The position numbers and the translations under genes were made by a program. From contig JALGPY010000005.1 in assembly GCA_023055425.1 (NCBI GenBank), positions 3,621,501 to 3,685,500 of the forward strand: 64,000 nt of DNA. Reading direction: 5' to 3'. Shown here piece after piece: positions 10,381 to 21,989 of this stretch. The notes under the pieces are model-generated. The model was not told where the DNA came from and ran no database searches. It was given only the letters and a program-made list of their open reading frames with translations. Each line of letters opens with the position of its first letter. Position 1 is the stretch's first letter. Source of the stretch: Linanthus parryae. Taxonomy: Eukaryota; Streptophyta; Magnoliopsida; Ericales; Polemoniaceae.

Positions 10381-10977
10381 CACTTGCAGAATAAGAGCTT
10401 GGCTCTCTTTCATTACCAAAAAAAAAAAAAAAAAAAAAAAAGTTTGGGTTTGAAACGGAACAAGATTTCCTTTTACTAAAATGGTCAAATGGAGGTCAGA
10501 GTTGTGGTGAAGGAAGCATTATGTGCCTGTTTCATTCATGTTCTCACATTGTCTTCAGGTTTCATGTTTGGTTGAGGAATACTCCCATGGGCACTTACAT
10601 AGTAACTTATTAGAACTCTTCTGGAGCAAGTATGGCGGAATGAGATCCCCCCTTCATCTCAAATGCCGTTTTATTCGACTGTTTGGAATAACATCAGGAA
10701 GATATCTACTTTTAGTTGATACTATTCCAGTTTTCTGTTTCGGAGCAATAGTTAGAGTACGTTCACAATAAACATCATAGTTTTGCTAAGAGAAGAAGGT
10801 TAAGTGCACTATCTTACCGTGTGGTATTGATGAACGCTGCTCATGTAACCGATGTTTTGTTTGTCACACTTGTGCAAGGACAAGAAGGAACCGATTGAGA
10901 TGTGAATGTGTAGGAGATTGATCCATGTCACAGACCGTGGTTAAGCTTGGGAAAGGGATTTTGTTGAGTTCGGGGAG
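10381..10977. other. Intergenic with long A-tract, nothing else recognised
   Basis: Contains the A-run at about 10419-10442. The short frame 10523-10771 has no domain I can identify. Confidence 0.4.
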
Positions 10978-11204
10978 TGTATAATGTTTTATTGATAGCC
11001 TACACTCTACACCCTAGAGGGCTACCATATTTGGTTTTGCCTTACTGTTTCTATAGAGAATCTACATACATAATTAATAAATGATTACAATGATCAACTT
11101 AATTAATAATTACAATGAGAGCCTATATATATAGGCAACCTAGACTTGTTCACTACTCAACCTAAATTAGGAAATTTATAATGAATATTACAATATCTCT
11201 AACA
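10978..11204 (-). mobile_element. Probable solo LTR (copia-like), 227 bp
   Basis: On the minus strand it starts TGTTAGAGATATTGTAATAT, has a TATA box CCTATATATATAGGC followed by TCTCATTG, a polyadenylation-like AATAAA near the end, and terminates TATACA. This is the classic layout of a short plant copia LTR. No internal domain adjoins it, and the 5-bp flanks (GGGAG / CTATC) do not match, so it may be a recombined or truncated copy. Confidence 0.5.
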
Positions 11205-11301
11205 CTATCTTTCTATTCTTTATCTTTGGCATCTTATATATGTCCTGATCATTGGAAGCTGGAAATTTCTGAGGTCGGTGTTCTTTTTCATGTGCATTTA
11301 C

Positions 11302-11445
11302 AGATAGAAAGCCTCCTAGCGTTGGGGGCGTGGAAGAGGTAGAGGTAGAGAAGATGGGGGTGCTAGAGGAGCTGGTGAAAGTCGTGGTAGGGGTGGACCT
11401 GGTTGGAGGTGGGAGGACTGGTGGAAGCAGAGGTAGGAAATCTTA
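11302..11445 (+). pseudogene. LSM4: LSM4-like last-exon fragment (frameshifted)
   Basis: After an intron-like acceptor (TTTACAG) the sequence reads DRKPPSVG and, one base out of phase, GRGRGRGREDGGARGAG followed by RGRGGPG. This matches the start of the Arg/Gly-rich tail of plant LSM4, the U6 snRNP and decapping-complex subunit, where DRKPPGVGRGRGRGRE is characteristic. At least two phase changes break it, and the Sm domain is not found nearby, so it is a captured or relic exon. Confidence 0.55.
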
Positions 11446-12445
11446 TTCGCCTTTTGTTATTTCAGAACGTTGTATCAGTTGATGCTGCATCTTTGTTGCT
11501 TGCTTTCAGAATTTTATTTAAGATACATTAATCCATCCAATGACCTTTGAAGTTTTCACATACATAAGTATCATGATGTATCAGGAACCCACCTTCCATA
11601 TGAAAGAACCCACCATACTAAACACATTTATTTCTAATGAAATTTATATCGTATCCAAGAAGAAACAATTAAATTCTTGCAACTAGATTGCCTGGGTTAT
11701 ATTTTCAAACAATAATCAATATGATATTGAGGTATGTGTATGTATATACATTTCAATATTAACATAAAATGCAAGGAGGGTTTTTGGTGAAACATTTTTT
11801 ATTCCTAAAATATTATCCCTTTTAGTGCAACTTCCCTTTTTTCAAAAATACCTTTATAAGAGCTAACAGGTGAATATTAGGATAACTACTGAATGCCCAC
11901 ATATTAGCCCACCTCTATTTTTTTTTTTTTCTCTCCACAATCACACAATTCAAGTTCAAATATTCGTAGTATATCAGTTGTAGAACCGCCACACGTTGTA
12001 CTAATAGTTTAATGCACATCCTTTACGGGTGGGTTTGGGGACCTTTTCATTTGGTTTGCAGAGCTATCAAATTGACCTCGCAAACAGTTTGAATCAATGC
12101 ATTCACAACATGCACCGTCCAAGCGAACCCTTGAACAGATTAGAAAACAAAACTTGGAAAAAACGCGTGTTGCCAAACGGGGCCAATCTATTACCCAACA
12201 GATACAAGTATATACAACTTTCATCATCCAAATAACATTGGAGAAACAGAGTAAAAAATAAAAGGAAATATCACAGGGCTGCAGGGAAAATGGATGAGCC
12301 TTATTTGCTAGTTATGTGTATATGTAAGAATGTATATATATTGATTCGTCCTCTGATTTCTATCAACACTAATTAAAATAGAGGATTGTGATGAAAGCTT
12401 TGTAGTAAGAAATGAGATTAGGCATGTATTTAGTATCTGTTCCCT
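11446..12445. other. Intergenic, nothing recognised
   Basis: AT-rich. Opposed frames at 12009-12235 overlap each other and have no recognisable domain. Confidence 0.4.
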
Positions 12446-12448
12446 AAT

Positions 12449-12760
12449 GACATGTTTGGTTTTCTGGACTAGCCGAATTAGACTGGATGAGATTTGTCGG
12501 ATAGGATTGATTGAATTGGCTGAACTACAACTAATACTGTGTTTGATTTTGTGCAGATTAATTTCGGTATTAAGTTACAAATAATCCAATCCACCAGCTA
12601 ATCCCCTCGTGTAAGAGGGGCTAATTTAGGGTATTAAACACCATATTTTCACTGTTTAATTTGGTATTAAAATTTGTCCAGAACAACCAAACACACTATT
12701 AACCAATACGTGGATGATATTTTTGGTCCAATCCCAGCTAATCCTAGAAAACCAAGCGTA
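12449..12760. mobile_element. Putative MITE with about 20-bp imperfect TIRs
   Basis: The left end contains GTTTGGTTTTCTGGACTAGC, and the right end reversed contains GCTTGGTTTTCTAGGATTAGC. The interior holds further 'ccaaacaca / tgtgtttg' inverted motifs. No clear TSD could be fixed. Confidence 0.45.
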
Positions 12761-12762
12761 TC

Positions 12763-13957
12763 ATAAGAGTGCAAGATTTTTTTTTAATGCAAATTTTCTG
12801 TTTGTCTACTCCACAGATATAATAATTCTCTGTTCGGTTTGGTGCAGACCTGAGAAATTTGTGTTTAAACACAAATTTTCGATCTCGCGAACTTGATTTG
12901 TTTGCTTTTATTTTTTAAAAACAGTGAAACAAATTATTTTGGTTCAAGTGGATGCTAGTCTTCCTACTTTCCCCTTGCTGCACATGGAATCCCTGATTAA
13001 TAATACACAAAATAAACATAATACTTAAGAAAAAATAAATAAATAGCAACGATATATTTATTTCACTGGATTTAAGGGTTGTGAACCCAAATAGATACAT
13101 ATGATTTGAAGTGAGACTACATCGAACTATCTAGGAAAAAGATACAGAGAGTAAAGGGATAAGGAGAGAGGGGGTTTGTGGGTTTGGAACCCTTTACTAG
13201 TTGGACGCCCTGGTGTCTAGCTTCTCGTCTCCTCGGAATCCGAACTCGACTTCCCTGATGGGAAAGTCTCTTGCTTTCTGTGGGTGCTCTCTTTATGTCT
13301 CTCGCAGTAGCTTTTCTCTCTTACTTTTCAGGGTCTCAAAATGGAGTGTCCTCGAAAGTCCCGTTCTTCTCTGTGAGACCTCTTATTTATAGAGACACCG
13401 GGTCGATCTTCTGATATCTCGTATCTCGAGTTTGATTTTAATTTAAAAAAATATAGCTTATCTCCGGGCCTTGAGATCTCTTATCTTCCCATTATGTCTA
13501 ACAAATCGTTATTTTTGAGATGTCCTCATCCTTATCCCCTATTTTTTGTACGTATTTTGGGAGCAAGTTTTGCTTGATGTCAACAGACTTTGAATCTTCA
13601 AATTTCACGTCAAGAAAAATTATTGGGTGGAAATTTGAGTGCAACAGTTTGTTTCTCAGATCTGGTGTTTGATTTATTGGGATGTTAGTTTCTCAGTATT
13701 ATGTTTGATCAAATCCTTAGGATAGATGAGCATGGTGAGGACTGAGGTGAAAATGAGATAGATGAGGAGAAATAGGGGGATCAAGTTCATGTTCCCGACT
13801 CGGTGAGAGAATTTTCGTAAATGTTTACTTTTAATACACAAATCTATTGGATTACACGTCACTTTGTTTAGTAGTAGCTGCTTCTTCTTCTTCATCTTTA
13901 TTATGTGACCCCAGTAGTACCATGTTTCAAGTGGTTGTCCATGTTGCTTTGTAAGAT
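12763..13957. other. Intergenic with LTR-like traces
   Basis: About 13130-13460 contains a minus-strand TATA-like CTCTATAAATAAGAGG in a CT/GA-rich context that resembles LTR U3/R sequence, but no LTR ends were identified. No gene is recognised. Confidence 0.3.
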
Positions 13958-13973
13958 ATCATCACTAGAAGTT

Positions 13974-14334
13974 TTTTTTTTTGATGAAAGAGTCATCATG
14001 CATAGAGAAACAGTTCATAGAGTACATAGAGAAACAACAAGGGGCATACCCCTCGCAGCAACATAAGAACCTCCAATCAGCGAACTACAACAGCAACTAC
14101 TACAACAAAACATGGACACAAGGACTAAAAAAACAAGACAACAGCAGAAACTACTACCGACAAACAAGACTACAACATAGACTGCATCACGAAAAGGAGC
14201 TAAAGCGGATGATCGTCGAGGAGAGAACTCCTAACAGCTTTATGAGCAATCGCAACCATGGATCGATTAACCTTAGCAATACCACAAAACAAAAGATGCT
14301 GCGATAGAACCCTGATCCTGTTGGATAAATAAGG
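13974..14334 (-). mobile_element. LINE 3'-end insertion, 361 bp
   Basis: Bounded by a perfect 16-bp target-site duplication ATCATCACTAGAAGTT (13958-13973 and 14335-14350). The insert begins on the plus strand with a T-run, i.e. a minus-strand poly(A) tail, so it is a severely 5'-truncated non-LTR insertion. Its GGGGCATACCCC motif recurs near 63766, hinting at a shared LINE tail there. Confidence 0.75.
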
Positions 14335-14464
14335 ATCATCACTAGAAGTTGTTCTGTTATTAGTAAGGTGCTTCTACATATCACGTGGGATAAATAAGTA
14401 TCTTCTTTTTTTTTCAAAAGGCTGTGCTTCAATTTTTTTTGAAGGGTTTGCTTTTGTTTTTTAG

Positions 14465-14742
14465 GTAAAATACACTTTCACCCCCCTTGTTTGACTGAAA
14501 GACACTTTCTCCCCTTTTAGTTTGGAAAATGATAGTTTTACCCCTTTACAGAAAGTTTGTTTTACCCTTCATATTTGGATATTGTGCGGCCAAACTAATG
14601 TCATAGTAGGCGACTTTTTTTAAGTTTGGCACACTGAATGGGAGAAATTGTCTGTTTCCAAACTAGAAGGGTGAAAGTATTCTTCAGTCAAATTAGGAGG
14701 GGGGAAACAAATTGTCTTTCACCCGTTTTTTCCCTAGTCTTT
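14465..14742. mobile_element. MULE-type MITE copy 1
   Basis: The left end GTAAAATACACTTTCACCCCCC and the right end GTGAAAG...GTCTTTCACCC are inverted relatives. Internal repeats of 'caaactagaagggtgaaagt' type match the other members at 20745, 29990 and 34782. Flanks GTTTTTTAG / GTTTTTTCC agree at 7 of 9 positions. Confidence 0.5.
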
Positions 14743-14799
14743 CACCCGTTTTTTCCCTACAGTAATAATCACTTACAATTTGTGCAAAGTGAATAAAGA

Positions 14800-15152
14800 C
14801 ACCAGTAGAAATTCACTTTCACCTCCTCAATTGTCAAACTTCAGCATATTTTCTCCCATGGACTATGGCGTCACTAATCTGAAATCGAAGTTGGTGACTT
14901 AAAAGTAACTTTTGGGACAAATATGAGGTTATCCAAGGGTGTAGTAATAGACTTTGCAATACATGAAGCAGATTTGTCTCCAAAGTAAAGTGTTTGTCAC
15001 AGATAGTCACAATGATGGAGAAAAGGTTACTTGACGGTTGATACTATGAAGGGATGAAAGTGTCCTTTCCCAAACTAAAGAGGTGAAAGTGTTCTCCAGT
15101 CAAACTAAAGGGAGTGAAAGTGTCTTTCACCTTTATGGACACACCAATTGAA
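14800..15152. mobile_element. MULE-type MITE copy 2, ending 33 bp before the mTERF start codon
   Basis: The left end resembles TTCACTTTCACCTCCTCAA, and the right end reads AGGGAGTGAAAGTGTCTTTCACC. It is the same family as copy 1. Boundaries are approximate and no TSD was resolved. Confidence 0.4.
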
Positions 15153-15184
15153 GAACAACACTGGCGGGGGCTAATTTTTGCAAG

Positions 15185-16333
15185 ATGCTCTGTCAAAACC
15201 TCCTCCGGCCAAAACCTAGCTTTCTCATTGCGGTTTCCTCCCCTTCACGGTTTGTTACTCGTCTGCGCACTGGTCGGATTACATCGCCGACGCCACATTT
15301 CTTCTCACTCCAATTGCCAAATGAAGACGGAATAAAACGGAACCCTAAATCATCTGTTATTGTGGACAAGGTAGAGCTTACCAAAGCCCTGCTCAGAAGG
15401 TATGGCTTTACAGACGCCCATCTCTCCAAACTCCATTCTATTCACCCTCACCTCTTTAATTTTGTCCACCCGGAAAAGACCCTTTTGCCCAAGTTGGACT
15501 TCTATCGGGGTACAATAGGTTTCTCCAACACTGACCTCCCCCGAATTATCTGCTCTAACACAGCTCTGTTACTTTCCAGCTTGCACAACCAGATAGTCCC
15601 TCTTTACAATTTCATTAAAGTCTTACTTTTATCTGATGATGATGAAACTGTCCTCCTCAAGACGTTACAACGCAGCCCTAGAATCCTTACATATAGCTTG
15701 GAGAAGAGGATTGCTCCTAATATATCCGCATTGACACAAGCTGGGGTGCCCCACAAGCAAATCTTGTATCTCATGCGTTGTGCTCCAACAGTATTGGGGT
15801 CGTCGTCTTTAGAGGAGAGTATCAAAAGGGCTGCTGGAATGGGACTCGATCCTTATAAGTTGTCCTTTGTCGACGCAATCAGAATGTTCACTCAAATGAC
15901 CAAATCGACATGGGATAAGAAAATGGAGGTGTACCGGAATTGTGGGATGACTGATGCCCAGATTCTCAAGGCATTCAGGCAACACCCGTCGTGTATGGCT
16001 TTGTCGGAGGGAAAAATTGAGCAAACCATGGATTTCGTGGTGAAGAAGATGGGTTGGCAGCCGGTTGATGTTGCCCTGAATCCGGCTGTGCTCGATTACA
16101 GTTTAGAGAAGAGGACTATCCCTCGATGTACGGTTGTTCGATATCTGCACGGGAAGGGATTGGTAAAGAAAGGTATCCGTTTGGCTAGTTTCCTACTTAT
16201 GAAGGAGAAAGATTTCATAGACAAGTTTGTGAAGAAATACGAGGATGATGTCCCTGACCTCATGGATATTTATTTAGCTAAAAATCAGTCCTCCTCCTCA
16301 AGAACCGATACCTTGATCAAATGCCGTGTCTGA
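15185..16333 (+). CDS. mTERF family protein, organelle-targeted (intact)
   Basis: A single-exon 382-residue protein of the plant mitochondrial transcription termination factor family. These are helical-repeat nucleic-acid-binding proteins of mitochondria or plastids that affect transcription termination, splicing or ribosome assembly. The first ~45 residues are rich in Ser, Arg and Pro with almost no acids, as expected of a transit peptide. mTERF repeats follow from about residue 60 to 355, with the family signatures LLRRYGF near the start, LSFVDAIRMF and WDKKMEVYRNCGMTDAQI mid-protein and FVVKKMGWQPVDV near the C-terminus. Length and lack of introns fit the large plant mTERF clade. The frame is clean. 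Two decayed relatives lie on the other strand at 22745-24725. Its target organelle and RNA cannot be told from sequence. Confidence 0.92.
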   Translation: MLCQNLLRPKPSFLIAVSSPSRFVTRLRTGRITSPTPHFFSLQLPNEDGIKRNPKSSVIVDKVELTKALLRRYGFTDAHLSKLHSIHPHLFNFVHPEKTLLPKLDFYRGTIGFSNTDLPRIICSNTALLLSSLHNQIVPLYNFIKVLLLSDDDETVLLKTLQRSPRILTYSLEKRIAPNISALTQAGVPHKQILYLMRCAPTVLGSSSLEESIKRAAGMGLDPYKLSFVDAIRMFTQMTKSTWDKKMEVYRNCGMTDAQILKAFRQHPSCMALSEGKIEQTMDFVVKKMGWQPVDVALNPAVLDYSLEKRTIPRCTVVRYLHGKGLVKKGIRLASFLLMKEKDFIDKFVKKYEDDVPDLMDIYLAKNQSSSSRTDTLIKCRV

Positions 16334-18449
16334 CCTCGTGGAATAGGGGATGGAGGAGAACTCTGAATGAAAACTTCACCTGTGCATGTGCATGTATTAT
16401 AACTAACTGCACATCAAACTCTTGCCTTTGCCTCTGCCTTGGTTTATCCCATCCCCTTACTCTTGTTATTATTATACCAAAAGAAGCTAGCAAATAATTT
16501 GTGCCGAGAACTGGATTTCTTTCCTTCATTCCGATGGTTCTCTCATCTTTTGCTTTCCGGAATGTTTCAATATAGGGAATATGCTGTCGTTGGTTAGTGA
16601 CGAATTGCAAAATGTTAAGAGTATTCAGGAAGAACATATAGGCTCAATACATGAAGAATGAGTCCTTAGTTAGCTCTCATTGTGATAGTAGATTGATCTA
16701 TACATGGAAAATGAGTCCTTAGTTAGGTGGTCTTTGTATGTGCTTGTTTATCCAATGGATATAAATCTGATCAGTAGTACTACGTTTTAGCCGTTCTTGT
16801 GTTATATTAGGTATTACACTAATCAGTACTATAAGCAGAATCTCAATTTTTTTTGTTTTTTGAGATCCAACAACCGCATTGCAAGATATTTCTTTTATCC
16901 ATAGATTATCCATGATATCAAGGATTCTGAATTTGTGTTTTACAACCCTGATGATGTTCATCAGATCACTAGGACTTGTTTATGTTTAAGCCTTCTGTTG
17001 TTTGATTGATGCATCTGAAGAACAAAGAAGGTACATAAGCTAGTCGATTGTAAGAATGTTACGAGTATTCAACTGCAAAAACTATTTTTTGCATAAACAT
17101 ATTAGATTGTAAGAAGATTACTCTCTTGACGAATGACAACAGTTTTTGGATTCAGAACATAGCAAAATGCACAACATTTCCGATGAAACATACTTCGGTG
17201 GGGTACTAAAGAAAGTATATGAGCCTGGCATAATCATCCTTTACCCGAAAGCATTTGCTGGCATTGGGGGCATCATCTTTTTCCACTAAACTGCATTTGA
17301 GCACCATCAGTTTTCAGAAAGTTTCATCCTAGATGACAAATGCACTGATTATCTGAATGCCAAAAGTATCTCATCTGCAGACAAATGAGATTCTACTCCC
17401 CTTTCTGTCGAAAAAAGTCAGGAAGCGGCTGAAATTGGATTTAACCCAAATAGACTGTCTGGCCGTTGTTGATGCAGTCGTAGTGTTCACTGGAATCTCC
17501 AGAGTCAACACTGGAGGTGCCCAGGTTCTTACGTCATTCATGTTGAGCCCAGCTATACCTTGTCTGTTGCTACTTTTTGTTGTAAAAATACTTCGAAGAA
17601 TTTGTTCAGATCAGTGGGACTTGTTTGTGTTAGGAGAAAGCTGATGTAGAAATTCACTTAAAAAGTGTTTGGTAAATTTCATATATAACCTGCTGTGAAA
17701 AATCATTTTTTTTTTCATTTTTTGTTAGCTAATTACCGTTTTAGAACTGTTGGACCAGTCGAAATGACAATGTCAACATTGAATTTATTGATATGACATG
17801 GATAAAAAAGTCTCTAAATAAACTTTTCAAAAAGTAGGTCCAGAAATGTAACCCCTCCTCTGCTCAAAAGCTGCAATGAGAAAGTAGATATATTACCAAA
17901 CGTATCAACCACTATTTTTTTTTGCATCAAAAACCTGCTTTCTAGAAAGCACAAATATTATCAAACGGGCTCTTAGTAAACCGGCGTCATCTTTTCCACT
18001 AAATTGGTAGTATTTCATCACAATCAGGACTCTGGGTTACTTCTTGAAAACTCTTCTAATCCCATCTTTCTAACAAGAAACATTCATAACTTCCACAAGT
18101 TTCAGCCTAGAAAAAGTACAGAGATTATCTCATCTTTAGACAAAATCATTGCTCCATACAAAATCATGTCACACTATTCTCAAACCACACTTGTCAGAGA
18201 ATTCTAGCTCTTTCTTACAAAGCAAACAAGTTACGGAATTCCCATGAATAAACACCACCCCTACGAAATGTGAAGAAGGCACAAAACTCAACACCAGTAT
18301 ACCAATAAGACATGAAATCTGAACCCGGTTTGATAGATCCAACAAAACAAGTACTACGACAATCTTTTGCGACATTTTAGAATTAACCTTTGTTTTCGCT
18401 ACTACATCAACATCAAAATGAACACGAAAAACTTAAAAAGATTTGGGAC
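16334..18449. other. Intergenic between mTERF and ACOS5-like gene
   Basis: Includes the mTERF 3' flank. A near-duplicate 'aatgagtccttagttag' occurs at about 16660 and 16709. The 95-codon frame at 17357-17644 has a hydrophobic C-terminal half but no domain I recognise. No RNA gene seen. Confidence 0.4.
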
Positions 18450-21400
18450 CTAAAACTTGGTGGTTGTGGCAGCTTCCATCTTCTTTAGCAGTTCTTCTTT
18501 GAGAAGCCTTCTCAAGATTTTTCCAGAAGCTGACCTTGGTATGGCATCCACAAACTGAACCACCCTAACTCTTTCATAGCTTGCAACATTTGAAGCAACA
18601 TAGCACATGATCTCTTCTTCGCTTTCTGTTACACCTGGGTTCAGCACCACACACGCAACCGGTACTTCCCCGGCCTCTTCATCCGGTAGCCTGTACAAAG
18701 TAAAAAAACCGTTGTCTATATCAAATTCAATATTTTGTTTCGAAATGCATACTTTTGGTCCTAGAAGAGGATTAGGTTTTCACAGAACACAGTAAATTTT
18801 TTTACGTTGTCATCCTAGGAACAAAATATGTTGAATTAAGATGTAGAAATTAGTAACATGAACAAAAAAAACAAGTGATGGATCGTGTGAGACTGACGGA
18901 ATAACAGCAGCATCTGCGACGGAGGGATGAGTCAGAAGAATGTTCTCCAAGTGAGCCGGAGCCACCTGCACAAAACAAAACCAAGTATGATGTCAACTTC
19001 TTAGTCGATTTCAATAGGTAAATGCTATACACTATGCGAATGGTGGCAACACCCCTGAATTTTTCAAAATTTCACTAATACCCCTATTATTATGATTTCT
19101 TGCTACCTTTATAATAAATACATTATTACCCCGGCTGAGTTCACATTTTCTTGTTATTACCCTTTAAAAATACATAATTTTTTTTGCCCCGGCTGTTTCA
19201 GTTTTCTGGCTCCACCACTACTCTCACGTATAGTTCATCAATCAGAAGTCAGAACCTTTATGTTGACCAATTAATCCTTTAAACGAAGATATCCCAGAAC
19301 ACATTTGCGTCATTCTGACACACACTTCTCATGTAGCATACTCTACTATATCAAATATCTAAAATCAAATCCTGCACTTCAAAGAATTATCTCATTTAGG
19401 ACAAGGCTCTATACAGTTAAAGAGTGAAATGACCAAAAGACCCTTAAACGTTGACATCAGGCTCTCATGGCCATTTTGGGGGTGTTTTGGACTTCCGACT
19501 TCATCTAAACTTAACATTGATAAAGTGCAGGAGTTAAGTTAGAGAAATTTCGGAAATTCAAAGAGAGATTGTAGCTGTGGAAGAGATGGAGCTAGTAGCA
19601 ACGAAGAAGCTTACTTGGAAACCCTTGTACTTGATGAGTTCTTTGATGCGATCGACAATGAAGACATCGCCATCGTCATCAATGTATCCAATATCACCCG
19701 TATGAAGCCATCCGTTTTTATCAATGCTCAGATCTGTTTCTTCCTTGTTCTTATAATAACCTGCACAAAAAGATTTCACTTCAATGCTATATTTACAACC
19801 AACGTAGTTCAAGATCAGTAATGTTTACAAATACCTTGCATTACACACGGGCTTCTAACACAGATTTCCCCGCGGGTGTTCTTGGGGAGCGACAACCCTG
19901 TGTTTGGATCGACAAATTTCACTTCCAAATTAGGGAGGACGAAACCAACAGAGTTTTTCTTGGCAATGCGATGGCCTTTGTTAGGATCACCATGGGTAAG
20001 AGTAATGCAGCTATGCTCTGTCATTCCATATGCCTATCCATAAAAACTTTGTCACTACAAAAAATATGATTACATCACCTGCTTAATTTTTGCAAAAAAC
20101 GATTTCAGAGTTCTCACCTCTTGCACAACCACACCAGGATACTTCTTCTCAAATGCACTGAGAACCTCAGGGGCAAGAGGAGCAGCAGCAGTCATAACTG
20201 ATCTCAGCTTCAGTTTCCCTAAATCGAATTTCTCCACAATTGGATTCTTCACCATATCTGATATTATAGCAGGGACAATTGGCGCGAATGTGACTTCATG
20301 GTTAATCAGCGCATTGAAATACGCTTCTGTTTTATACCTTCCCAACACTACCACTTTCCCTTTGTTCCTAAGGGTGGCACAGCATATCCCACTCAAACCA
20401 TAAATGTGGAAGAATGGCATTAGCCCTAGTGTTGTCACCTGGCCTATTAACTCGGGCCCTACACTAAAGAGTGTGGAGCAGAGATTGGATACTAGGTTTC
20501 GATGAGTCAGCATCACGCCTTTCGAGGTCCCGGTGGTCCCGGACGAGAACGGGAGCGCGCAGAGGTCCGTCTGGTTGATTGTCTCGTTGATGAAATTTGT
20601 GCTGGCACGGTCTGCAGCTTCTAGCAATTCATCCCAGTATATCGCGCTCTCGACTCGCTCTTGCCCGAGTACAATAATCGGTACTCCTAGGCCTTTCACC
20701 TATAGATGAAATAGCAAATTTCATCATCAAAACTGAATCTTTAAGGGTTAAACGACACTTTCACCCCTTCAGCGTGCCGAACTTCATAAAATTTATATCC
20801 CATATTGTAACACCGTTAGTCTAGAATTGGCATTCAAAATTAATTAGTACAACTTGGTTGGTACTTGATAATCTGCTCGCTGCAAATGAATAAAAAATCA
20901 CCGTAATAGTGAAAAAAGAAAACTAAAAAATGTCCACAGTATCATGTTTTCACAACAACCAAATAACGTTTTACCTTAAAAAATTGGATTGTAATATTTT
21001 TTTTAATAAGACCGGGATCTCACAATCTACCCAACTTACATAAATTTCGTCCCGAAATTCAAATTTCATCAAAACAAGAATCACCTTTCTCTTTCAACAT
21101 ATTTCAGCACACGAGTTACAAAAACACATTGAAACACAAATCATAGTGTCATAGGACTGTGAGTAAAAATAATTTCTGGGACAAATTTGCCATCATGTTA
21201 TGAAAATTGCAGGGATTACACAATGGTATATTAGACTTTTTGCATGATATGGAGTCAAATTTGTCTCTAAAATTATTTTCAGTGACGGACCGCACTCCAG
21301 ACTAAGGGTGTCACAATCAGAGAGTGTAAATTACTTGAAATTCGGGGCACTAAAAGGGTGAAAGTGTCTTTTCCCAAACTATAGGGGGTGGAAGTGCCCT

Positions 21401-21920
21401 TCAATGAAACTAGAGGGGGTGAAAGTGTCTTTTACCCAATCTTTAAAGAACATATAACACAAAAAACATACAAATATCGCTTATACTGGTACTATTTATT
21501 TTGAATATGTACCTTGTCATAGTTAGGGGCATCGGTGACGATTAGCTTTGCATCAGAAGCTTCCACTTGTTTCTTGATCTCTGACTCGTGCGCGGATGGA
21601 TTAGCACCAGAAAACACACCACCAGAGGACATGATTCCGAGAGCCACAATCCCATACTCCGCCACATTTGGGAGCAACACCACCACTACCCTGCCCTTCC
21701 TCAAGCCAAGAGACCTCAAGGCCTTGGCGAATCTACTAGTATCTCTCAGCACTTGTCCATAATTGTACTCTTTCCCACTCACAACATCCACAAAAGCTAC
21801 TTTCTCCGCGTGCAACTCAGCATCTTGGAGGACAAATTCAGGCAGCGTAGCGTTCTCTGGCACTGGCAGCGGTTGATACGGGCTGGTGAAAATATGTTCT
21901 TCTTCATGGTTTTGTGCCAT
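18450..21920 (-). CDS. ACOS5: ACOS5-like fatty acyl-CoA synthetase, six exons (intact)
   Basis: Exons, in order: 21920-21513, 20699-20118, 20033-19835, 19760-19615, 18965-18898, 18690-18450, all with GT-AG introns. They encode 547 residues, close to Arabidopsis ACOS5 (542). The family adenylates medium- and long-chain hydroxy fatty acids and loads them on CoA in tapetum cells, feeding sporopollenin for pollen walls. Visible motifs: P-loop SSGTTGTSK (residues 188-196), YGMTE (332-336), TGD (417-419), GEICVR (385-390) and the catalytic Lys of SGKILRR (about 525). The ACOS5-type blocks [11 protein letters not shown] and [12 protein letters not shown] separate it from true 4-coumarate:CoA ligases. 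The start is the ATG of MAQNHEEEH; the upstream in-frame codon at 21941 is GTG. A TATA-like TATAAAA lies at 21970-21964. Intron 1 carries a MULE-type MITE. There is no C-terminal peroxisomal signal. Confidence 0.93.
20745..21437. mobile_element. MULE-type MITE in intron 1 of ACOS5
   Basis: 693 bp with ends GGGTTAAACGACACTTTCACCCC and, reversed, GGGTAAAAGACACTTTCACCCC. Flanked by a perfect 9-bp TSD AATCTTTAA (20736-20744, 21438-21446), the hallmark length for Mutator-like elements. It lies wholly inside intron 1, with splice sites outside it. Same family as copies at 14465, 14800, 29990 and 34782. Confidence 0.85.
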
Positions 21921-21989
21921 GTCTTGGTGGGGAGATATCACAATAGAGGCTTGCTGAGCATTGTTTTATAGAATGGAATCTGAAGGTGA

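Noticed and set aside
10419..10442. Poly(A) tail of a processed pseudogene of the hAT-like transposase
   Set aside because: No target-site duplication could be matched around 9730 and 10442. The A-run may be a simple repeat.
21921..21941. Upstream extension of the ACOS5-like frame to 21941
   Set aside because: The codon there is GTG. The first ATG is at 21920, and the resulting N-terminus matches the family.
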